Position numbers and translations under genes: made by a program
Assembly (NCBI GenBank): GCA_012511185.1
Contig: JAAZGN010000187.1
Location: 1-10,843, forward strand
DNA: 10,843 nucleotides
Source: Clostridiaceae bacterium
Lineage (GTDB): Bacteria; Bacillota; Clostridia; Saccharofermentanales; DTU023
Reading direction: 5' to 3'
Part shown: positions 1 to 5,114 of the stretch, piece after piece
Numbering within the stretch: the stretch's first letter is position 1
How the letters are laid out: every line of letters begins with the position of its first letter
Notes under the pieces: generated by a model
Seen by the model: only the letters and a program-made list of their open reading frames with translations
Databases searched by the model: none
Told to the model about the DNA's origin: nothing

Positions 1-103
1 CCTTAACACTCATCGGATGTTCTTGCCCGCAATTGCAGCGGACCACCCGATAAAACCTACAGCATCATACCAGAAGGAGTGAGGCGGGGCAAGCACCTTG
101 ACC
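1..103. other. Left-edge intergenic region downstream of the DHHW gene
   Basis: This stretch follows the stop codon of the DHHW-like gene in the minus-strand direction. I see no hairpin followed by a T-run, so no intrinsic terminator is visible for the acyltransferase operon. A promoter-like sequence occupies 64-92 (separate entry). An ATG on the minus strand at 11-13 could open a reading frame (Met-Ser-Val-Lys...), but it has no clear Shine-Dalgarno sequence and only four codons are visible, so I do not call it a gene. A short palindrome (GCAATTGC, 29-36) is present and may be chance. Confidence 0.5.
64..92 (-). promoter_or_regulatory. Putative sigma-A promoter for a gene beyond the left edge
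   Basis: Read on the minus strand, a TTGCCC -35-like hexamer (87-92) is followed after exactly 17 bp by TATGAT (64-69), which matches the -10 consensus at five of six positions. The -10 is preceded by TGG (70-72), giving an extended -10 element (TGn). Predicted transcription starts near position 57. It lies just after the DHHW stop codon, so it would drive whatever gene follows to the left. The -35 is only a partial match, so this is a moderate prediction. Confidence 0.42.
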
Positions 104-1225
104 TCAATTCAGGAATGCACCCGGTGAATTGAGGATCGACATGGAATATAAATGCAGCACATCAGCTCCGGGGTCAATATCTACCAGGCCTGAAACAGCG
201 TCCATGGAGATATAGCGCAGGTCAATTACGATGACTTCACGGTAGGCGGCCGCCAGCAAGGTAATCAGGCTGGATCCGAAGGAATCCCGAAAGACGACCA
301 GCTGTTTTCCCTCTTCCCTGGCGTCATTACCAATAATCAGAAGCGGCTTTGCGCCACCCATAAAGAGATCATATGGATCGATCCCCTCCAGCTTGTCCTG
401 CTGATAGACAACCGTCCTTTCCTCTGTGACCGGATCGTAAAGAGTCAAACCATTCAGCGTTTGGCTGGAAAGCCAGCTCAGGCGGTCGGCCTCAACCGGC
501 AGGGCCGCCTGGCCGGCATAGGTCCCATAGTATTCAGCCAGGCCTTCGGATACCTGGTATGATTCCGATCCGGAATCAGAAAGCCCGAGCGCTTCCAAAA
601 TATATGAAGAGACCGGCTTAAGCTTTGTCTGATCCCAATGAGGGTCAGTGCGGTAATAATCGTCCAGGGAAAGCTGATCCAGGAGAGACAAAAGCTGGAT
701 GTCGTCATCCAAGGTCTTTTCGATCAGGTCAAGCATCTCGGCGTAACGGTAATGCGGATAGCCCCCCTTTTCCGCGATGAAAACGTTCTTGTCGGGAATC
801 AGGGCAAAGAGCTGTTTTCCCTGACCGTCAAACAGATCATCATTCAATCTGTTAAAGAGGGCCAGGGCGCGTTCCACGGCATTTTGTCGCAGCAGGGGAT
901 CAAGCTTGGCCAGGTGCCCCTCAAGCTTGTAAAAAAGCTTGTAATCCAATTGCCGCAAACCGTAGACCCTGCCGACGGCATTCATGGTACGAAGATCGTC
1001 ACGAAAAGGAAACTGGTCAAGCAGGTAGCTTTCCAAATAAGCCAGGTAATCGGAAAGGCCTGCCCCGTAATGGGTATCAAGATATTGACTGTAGCCTGTC
1101 AGCTGGGACAAAGGCCGCCTTTCAACTTCCGACAGCATACGATCCGGGCTTGCCATCGAAACGATGGGAACGGAAGCCAGGATGATGATGAAAAGAATGA
1201 TAATTAGCTGAGTCTTGTATTTCAC
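104..1225 (-). CDS. DHHW/AlgJ-like SGNH-fold protein, partner of the MBOAT acyltransferase
   Basis: This 373-residue protein has one N-terminal hydrophobic segment (about residues 6-25), consistent with a signal anchor that places the rest outside the cell. It carries the marks of the DHHW/AlgJ/AlgX family: YYRTDPHW, with Asp194 and His196 in the D-x-H-W motif, and VVFRDSFGSS with Ser315 as the likely nucleophile. An LIPDKNVF segment (142-149) resembles the conserved block before the catalytic dyad. In known systems such proteins work with an MBOAT protein to put acetyl groups on exopolysaccharide or secondary wall polymer. The start is GTG at 1225, because AGGAGG (1230-1235) lies 4 nt upstream; a longer reading to 1354 would overlap the MBOAT gene and is rejected. 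The MBOAT stop codon TAG forms part of this Shine-Dalgarno (TAGGAGG), so translation is probably coupled. The second motif residue is Pro rather than His, but the presumed catalytic Asp and His are kept. The substrate is unknown. Confidence 0.85.
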   Translation of the reverse strand: MKYKTQLIIILFIIILASVPIVSMASPDRMLSEVERRPLSQLTGYSQYLDTHYGAGLSDYLAYLESYLLDQFPFRDDLRTMNAVGRVYGLRQLDYKLFYKLEGHLAKLDPLLRQNAVERALALFNRLNDDLFDGQGKQLFALIPDKNVFIAEKGGYPHYRYAEMLDLIEKTLDDDIQLLSLLDQLSLDDYYRTDPHWDQTKLKPVSSYILEALGLSDSGSESYQVSEGLAEYYGTYAGQAALPVEADRLSWLSSQTLNGLTLYDPVTEERTVVYQQDKLEGIDPYDLFMGGAKPLLIIGNDAREEGKQLVVFRDSFGSSLITLLAAAYREVIVIDLRYISMDAVSGLVDIDPGADVLHLYSMSILNSPGAFLN

Positions 1226-1229
1226 GGTG

Positions 1230-1235
1230 CCTCCT
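1230..1235 (-). promoter_or_regulatory. Shine-Dalgarno AGGAGG of the DHHW-like gene, fused to the MBOAT stop codon
   Basis: On the minus strand the sequence reads TAGGAGGCACCGTG. TAG (1234-1236) is the stop codon of the MBOAT gene, AGGAGG is a full Shine-Dalgarno core, and GTG four bases later starts the next gene. This site fixes the start and points to termination-reinitiation coupling between the two products. Confidence 0.8.
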
Positions 1236-2634
1236 AAAAGCGAAAGTACAAAAAGGGATTGAAGGATCCGTCGATGAGAGAGGCAGTCGAAAAAACCAAT
1301 ACAAGCGCCAGGCCCGCGACAGCGATCCAATCGGATACTGGCGCTGCTTTCCATTTGGTCAGGCTTTTGAGGGCATGGCGGGGTAAAGGTGTCGCTGCGA
1401 CCAGGGCCATGAGCATGGTCGGCAGGTAGCTTTTCGTGTAGTAGAGAGCCAGGGGTTCGGCCAGGGGGAGTTCTCTCAAACCAAACATACCCTTTAAATT
1501 CATAACCGCCTGGCCCAGGCTGTCGGCATTAAACATAACAAAACCCAGATGGACAAGAAGGAAGGTATAAAGAACGGCCAGGGCTACAGGCAATCTTTTC
1601 AGCAGCTTACCCAGGCCGGCACGCTCCAGGGCCAGAAGGCAAAAATAGAAAAGGCCCCAAAGGACAAAATTCCATGAGGCGCCATGCCATAGTCCTGTCA
1701 GCAGCCAGACAATCAGGAGATTTCTGTAGGTTTTGGCCGCGGATCCGCGGCTGCCGCCCAAGGGTATGTAGACATAGTCGCGAAACCAGGAACCAAGCGA
1801 CATATGCCAACGGCGCCAAAAGTCGGTTACGCTGCGTGAGAGATAGGGGTAATCGAAATTTTCCAAAAAGTGAAAGCCAAACATGGACCCCAGTCCGATT
1901 GCCATATCCGAATAGCCGGAAAAGTCAAAATAGATTTGCAAGGTGAAGGCCAGGGACCCCATCCACAGGGACAGGACGCTCGGTGTCCCGCCTGCTGACA
2001 GGTTGCGCGCAAACTCAGCCAGTGTATTGGCGATCAGTATTTTCTTGCCCAGTCCGCAGATGAAGCGGGTGATGCCCGAGGCGAAGAGCTCCGCTGTTAC
2101 CTTTCTATCCCGAATTTCAGAAGAAATGGTTTGAAAACGGACGATGGGTCCCGCAATCAATTGGGGGAAAAAGGCGACATACATGAGGAAATAGAAAGGG
2201 TTGCGCTCAGCCTTAAGGTTCTCCCGATAGACATCGACTACATAAGAGAGGATTTGAAAGGTGTAGAAACTGACTCCAATCGGCAAGGCCAGCTTGAGAG
2301 GTGTCAGGGCAGCCGGGAATAACTGGTTAAGATTATTGATGGCGAAATCGCCGTATTTGAACAAGAAGAGCGGAATCAGGCAGATGATCACACCGGCCGC
2401 CAGCGCCAGCTTCCTTAAGGAATTTCGCTTCAGGTGGTTGATTGCCTGGCCTGCCAGGTAGCCAGCCAGAGCCGTTGTCACCATGATGATCGAAAACCGC
2501 GGTTCCCCCCATGTGTAGAACAAGAGACTTGCCACAAGCAGAACCGCGTTTTTCAGCCGCGATGGCACCACGAAATAGACGGCCAGAACGGCTGGAAGAA
2601 AGTAGTAAAGAAAGGTGATGCTTGAAAAGAGCAT
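1234..2634 (-). CDS. MBOAT family membrane-bound O-acyltransferase (AlgI/PatA/DltB-like)
   Basis: This 466-residue, strongly hydrophobic polytopic protein is full length for the AlgI-type MBOAT family. Hallmarks in order: the typical N-terminus MLFSSITFLYYFLP; PQLIAGPIVRF (157-167); FDFSGYSDMAIGLG (236-249); the amphipathic block FWRRWHMSLGSWFRDYVYIP (272-291), which includes His277; and LTGLWHGASWNFVLWG (312-327), with His317 as the invariant catalytic histidine. Relatives take an acyl group from a cytoplasmic donor and pass it across the membrane to an extracellular partner; acetyl is the usual cargo in AlgI and PatA. Here the partner is most likely the DHHW-like protein encoded 8 nt downstream. 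The ATG at 2634 matches the family N-terminus, but no Shine-Dalgarno is visible before it. The preceding lipoprotein gene ends 11 nt upstream, so ribosomes probably arrive by coupling. The exact acyl donor and acceptor cannot be read from the sequence. Confidence 0.93.
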   Translation of the reverse strand: MLFSSITFLYYFLPAVLAVYFVVPSRLKNAVLLVASLLFYTWGEPRFSIIMVTTALAGYLAGQAINHLKRNSLRKLALAAGVIICLIPLFLFKYGDFAINNLNQLFPAALTPLKLALPIGVSFYTFQILSYVVDVYRENLKAERNPFYFLMYVAFFPQLIAGPIVRFQTISSEIRDRKVTAELFASGITRFICGLGKKILIANTLAEFARNLSAGGTPSVLSLWMGSLAFTLQIYFDFSGYSDMAIGLGSMFGFHFLENFDYPYLSRSVTDFWRRWHMSLGSWFRDYVYIPLGGSRGSAAKTYRNLLIVWLLTGLWHGASWNFVLWGLFYFCLLALERAGLGKLLKRLPVALAVLYTFLLVHLGFVMFNADSLGQAVMNLKGMFGLRELPLAEPLALYYTKSYLPTMLMALVAATPLPRHALKSLTKWKAAPVSDWIAVAGLALVLVFSTASLIDGSFNPFLYFRF

Positions 2635-2645
2635 GAGGCGGACAC

Positions 2646-3143
2646 TTAGCCAACTGCAGTGAACTGCGCCGCGTTTGCAATGGCACTTACCTCATCCGTG
2701 CTTCCCATGACGAAAAGGACAAGCTGGCCGCGGGTCGCGACATGAACAGCATCGGCTTCAACACAAATCCATTTCCGAAGATCGGCTTTCTCTTTCAACT
2801 CCCTGGCGAACAAGACCGGGTCTTCCCCTTCAGCCAGTCTGAACAGCCCCACGGCGAAGGGGTGGACATTGATCATGGGTTGGAGTGAGTAAGCTTCTGT
2901 ATAAGTACCGTCCACCTGGCTGGCTCCGATCAGATACCCGGCTTCCCCGGCTTTGATTTCTTCCAGCATGCCGCTCTCGAGCAGGTCTTTCATTTCAGCT
3001 TTTTCGACAATTTCCGAAAGCGCTTCTTTCAAGTCACCGATTTCTTCATGGGTCGGTTCTGTCTCCTTCACGGGTCCTGCCGTTTGACAGGCTGACGCGA
3101 ATATTAAAGTGAACAAGAGGATGATTGCAAGTAGTTTTTTCAT
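2646..3143 (-). CDS. DUF4358-like lipoprotein of the acyltransferase operon
   Basis: A 165-residue secreted lipoprotein. It has a classic signal peptide (MKKLLAIILLFTLIFASAC) with lipobox A-S-A-C, giving a lipidated Cys19. The mature part starts with a short polar linker (about 20-35) and continues as a small domain with a KWICVEA motif (124-130) and a following hydrophobic strand (LVLFVMGS, 141-148). From memory, this pattern occurs in small DUF4358-type lipoproteins of Clostridia found beside MBOAT and DHHW genes; that match is by pattern only. The start is ATG at 3143, because GGAG (3150-3153) lies 6 nt upstream; an upstream extension to 3188 would run through the leader hairpin and is rejected. 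It is the first gene of a three-gene unit. A role as accessory or substrate-docking protein for polymer acylation is inferred from context; no catalytic motif is visible. Confidence 0.8.
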   Translation of the reverse strand: MKKLLAIILLFTLIFASACQTAGPVKETEPTHEEIGDLKEALSEIVEKAEMKDLLESGMLEEIKAGEAGYLIGASQVDGTYTEAYSLQPMINVHPFAVGLFRLAEGEDPVLFARELKEKADLRKWICVEADAVHVATRGQLVLFVMGSTDEVSAIANAAQFTAVG

Positions 3144-3169
3144 TTTTGACTCCAAATAAATAAATGATC

Positions 3170-3184
3170 GCGGACGAAGTCCGC
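3170..3184 (-). other. Leader hairpin upstream of the lipoprotein operon
   Basis: A perfect 6-bp stem (GCGGAC / GTCCGC) with a 3-nt loop (TTC on the minus strand) lies 16 nt upstream of the lipoprotein Shine-Dalgarno. It is followed by AT-rich sequence without an uninterrupted T-run, so it does not look like a terminator. The predicted promoter (separate entry) would place +1 at 3184, the first base of the stem, making this a 5'-terminal mRNA hairpin that may protect the transcript. Confidence 0.55.
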
Positions 3185-3190
3185 CCAAGT

Positions 3191-3219
3191 ATTAGACGCC
3201 CGTATTCTGAAAAGGTTAC
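3191..3219 (-). promoter_or_regulatory. Possible promoter of the lipoprotein-MBOAT-DHHW operon
   Basis: On the minus strand TCTAAT (3191-3196) matches the -10 consensus at five of six positions. The hexamer 17 bp upstream (GTAACC, 3214-3219) matches the -35 consensus at only three. A promoter is expected here because a terminator precedes it and a new operon follows, but the -35 is weak. An activator or another sigma factor could be involved. Confidence 0.35.
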
Positions 3220-3226
3220 GTGAATG

Positions 3227-3253
3227 AAAAAAAGCCTGATATGAACTCAAGCC
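3227..3253 (-). terminator. Rho-independent terminator after trmD
   Basis: On the minus strand GCTTGA (3247-3252) pairs with TCAGGC (3234-3239), with one G-U wobble and a further possible G-U pair at the base. The loop is 7 nt and a run of seven T follows (3227-3233). It begins 17 nt after the trmD stop codon. It separates the housekeeping cluster from the acyltransferase operon. The stem is short, so readthrough is possible. Confidence 0.7.
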
Positions 3254-3270
3254 ATCAATGATATTTAGGA

Positions 3271-4020
3271 TTAATCCCCTTTTTCTTCTCTCTGCATGGC
3301 TTCGGCAAGAAGTTCCCAGATAGAGGGATCAAGCCTTCGATCCAATAGTAGCCAAGGTTTTTTCTTCAGGGTTTCGAGGACTTGCATCAGTTGCCTTTCA
3401 CGTGCAATCCTGGCCTTATGACCCGAAAGAAGTATCGGTGGCACCTCGTGTCCCCTCCACAGGGAGGGGCGTGTGTATTGGGGCCATTCCAGGAGCCCGT
3501 CTGAAAAGGATTCGAGTTCCCAGGCCTCCTGGTCAGGCAGGACACCGGGTATCAGGCGGCTGATCGCGTCGATCATGACAGCGGCGGCCAATTCCCCTCC
3601 TGTCAGTATGAAGTCACCGATTGATACCTCTTCGGCCTCTATCTCGTCAATGACGCGGCGGTCGATGCCTTCGTAATGACCGCAGATGAAGATGACATGC
3701 GGTTCTTTGGCCAGGGAATGGGCCAAGGCTTGGTCAAATACCCGGCCAGCGGGTGTCAGGAAGATTGTCCTGACATCTTTATTTTTTCCCTTGGATTTTT
3801 CCCAGGCCCGGTATACAGGTTCACACATCATAACCATTCCACGCCCGCCGCCGTAAGGCGCGTCGTCAACCTGGCCGTATTCGTTGATTGCGAAGTCCCT
3901 GATATCAATGCCCTCCAAATCGATCAAGCCCTTTTCCATGGCCCGCCAGGTCATGCTGAAGCGAAGCGCCTCCAGCACCTGGCCGGGAAAAAGCGATAGG
4001 ACAGAAAACTTGATTGACAT
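3271..4020 (-). CDS. trmD: tRNA (guanine-N1-)-methyltransferase TrmD
   Basis: A 249-residue cytoplasmic enzyme that methylates N1 of G37 in tRNAs with G36, using S-adenosylmethionine and preventing +1 frameshifts. SPOUT-family hallmarks: SLFPGQ (9-14), PYGGGRGMVM (55-64), FICGHYEGID (111-120), and the knot loop SIGDFILTGGEL (133-144) followed by DAISRLIPGVL (151-161). The ESFSDGLLEWPQYTRP stretch (170-185) includes the region of the catalytic acid. Near the C-terminus the usual SG-[ND]-H-x-x-I-x-x-W-R block reads SGHKARIARER (199-209), lacking the usual Trp, a mild divergence. The start is ATG at 4020, with GAGG 7 nt upstream; the TTG just before it is less likely. Its ATG shares one base with the rimM stop (TGATG), so the pair is coupled. 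It is the last gene before the terminator. Confidence 0.97.
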   Translation of the reverse strand: MSIKFSVLSLFPGQVLEALRFSMTWRAMEKGLIDLEGIDIRDFAINEYGQVDDAPYGGGRGMVMMCEPVYRAWEKSKGKNKDVRTIFLTPAGRVFDQALAHSLAKEPHVIFICGHYEGIDRRVIDEIEAEEVSIGDFILTGGELAAAVMIDAISRLIPGVLPDQEAWELESFSDGLLEWPQYTRPSLWRGHEVPPILLSGHKARIARERQLMQVLETLKKKPWLLLDRRLDPSIWELLAEAMQREEKGD

Positions 4021-4583
4021 CAATCGTCCTCAGTATGATTTTCTTGCGACTGCCGGTAAAGTTCAAAAAGTCCTTGCGGAAGGTCAACTTGTATGGTGGT
4101 GCATTCCGGATCAATGGCAGTAATAATGGAGCGCAGGAAGGGGATGAGGATATCCGGTTCACCTGCTTGTGAAACCAGTAGAATAATCCCACTCCCCGCG
4201 TTCAAAATATCGGTCACCGAGCCGAGCAGGCCTCTTTGGCGGTCCACTAGCTCCGCGCCCAGCAAGTCACCATAGTAAAACTCAAATTCGTCGGTCAAAG
4301 CCAGCGCGTCTTCTCTTTTTACTGCCAGTGTCTTTCCCGTTAAGCGGCGGGCCGCCTCACGCGTGGAGATGCCATCAAAGGTCAGAAGAAGGCCCTGGGG
4401 TGGCGGGCGGCAGCCTGACAAGGTCAGTCCTTCGACCGGTCCTTCCCCGGCGCTGTCCATGGCATAGCAGACCAGGCCTTGAAAGAAACGTTCATTGTCT
4501 TCAGTCAGGCTTTTGACCAGTATTTCCCCCTTGATGCCGTGTGCGCGCTGACAGGCGCCAATCAGCAAATAAGGACGTTTCAT
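4020..4583 (-). CDS. rimM: Ribosome maturation factor RimM
   Basis: A 187-residue protein that helps mature the 3' (head) domain of the 30S subunit and binds ribosomal protein S19 in characterised bacteria. The N-terminal RimM domain begins with the family signature LLIGACQRAHGIKGEILVKS (6-25). The C-terminal PRC-barrel domain starts near FEFYYGDLLGAEL and ends with the typical LPQGLFEL. Length is close to the usual 165-185. The ATG at 4583 overlaps the khpA stop by four bases (ATGA) and has no visible Shine-Dalgarno of its own, which implies translational coupling. The adjacent rpsP and trmD are its usual neighbours. Confidence 0.96.
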   Translation of the reverse strand: MKRPYLLIGACQRAHGIKGEILVKSLTEDNERFFQGLVCYAMDSAGEGPVEGLTLSGCRPPPQGLLLTFDGISTREAARRLTGKTLAVKREDALALTDEFEFYYGDLLGAELVDRQRGLLGSVTDILNAGSGIILLVSQAGEPDILIPFLRSIITAIDPECTTIQVDLPQGLFELYRQSQENHTEDD

Positions 4584-4810
4584 GAGAGAATGTCGACGGA
4601 AACGCGTTTGTTGTCCATGGCACCCTTGGCTTTCATAATGGTTCGAACGGCGTGGGCTCGACGGCCTCCGCGTCCGATCACCCTGCCAATGTCATCAGGA
4701 TGAGCGCTCACGGTAAGAACAATCTCGCGTCCTCGGACTTTCTCGACGATTAGGAGTTGATCCGGATAACGGACGAGCGGCTCGATGACCGCTTTAAGCA
4801 GTTCTTTCAT
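4580..4810 (-). CDS. khpA: KH-domain RNA-binding protein KhpA (YlqC family)
   Basis: A 76-residue single KH-domain protein. The N-terminus MKELLKAVIEPLVRYPDQL and the GxxG loop within DIGRVIGRGGRRAHAVRTI (about 40-58) are typical of the YlqC/KhpA family, as is the ending NKRVSVDI. In streptococci KhpA pairs with KhpB/Jag, binds RNA and influences cell elongation; a similar role is inferred here. The ATG at 4810 has GGAG 6 nt upstream (4817-4820), inside the last codons of rpsP, whose stop lies only 3 nt away. The stop overlaps the rimM start by 4 nt. No ylqD-like gene intervenes, unlike Bacillus. Confidence 0.95.
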   Translation of the reverse strand: MKELLKAVIEPLVRYPDQLLIVEKVRGREIVLTVSAHPDDIGRVIGRGGRRAHAVRTIMKAKGAMDNKRVSVDILS

Positions 4811-4813
4811 TCT

Positions 4814-5059
4814 TTACTCCAAAATTCCGTTGTACTTGAGAAGTTTTTTAACCGTATCGGTCGGCTGGGCGCCCTTTGCGATCCAGGCCTTGACCTTGTC
4901 ACCGTCGACCTTGAATGTTGACGGATCGGTGTGGGGATCGTAGGTTCCGATCTCTTCGATGAAGCGGCCGTCGCGGGGGAAGCGCGCATCGGCGACGACG
5001 ACCCGGTAGTAGGGCTGCTTTTTCTTGCCTACTCGTTTGAGGCGGATTTTTACTGCCAT
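4814..5059 (-). CDS. rpsP: 30S ribosomal protein S16
   Basis: An 81-residue protein with the standard S16 N-terminus MAVKIRLKRVGKKKQPYYRV followed by VVADARFPRDGRFIEEIG, and the usual length. S16 binds 16S rRNA early in 30S assembly. The start is ATG at 5059, with GGAGGT (5064-5069) 4 nt upstream; an upstream extension of four residues is rejected because it would bury this Shine-Dalgarno. The 55-nt gap to ffh holds no clear terminator or strong promoter, so cotranscription with ffh is likely. Confidence 0.98.
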   Translation of the reverse strand: MAVKIRLKRVGKKKQPYYRVVVADARFPRDGRFIEEIGTYDPHTDPSTFKVDGDKVKAWIAKGAQPTDTVKKLLKYNGILE

Positions 5060-5114
5060 AAGTACCTCCAAAAGGTTTGTTTATCTTTGCCGGGTCCTGG
5101 CCCGCCATAAGCTG

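Noticed and set aside
638..1207. Open frame on the plus strand opposite the DHHW-like gene (about 189 codons)
   Set aside because: Antisense shadow of a gene with clear family motifs and a strong ribosome binding site; no homology recognised.
1226..1354. Upstream extension of the DHHW-like protein to 1354
   Set aside because: The extra 43 residues are low-quality sequence out of frame within the MBOAT gene, and the AGGAGG-GTG pair marks the true start.
3170..3184. Hairpin before the lipoprotein gene as a second terminator
   Set aside because: The sequence after it is GATCATTTATTTATTT, AT-rich but not a continuous T-run, and a better terminator already lies closer to trmD.
5060..5114. GGGTCCTGGCCC-type symmetry in the ffh-rpsP gap
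   Set aside because: Only about three or four base pairs form and no T-run follows; no clear promoter was found there either.
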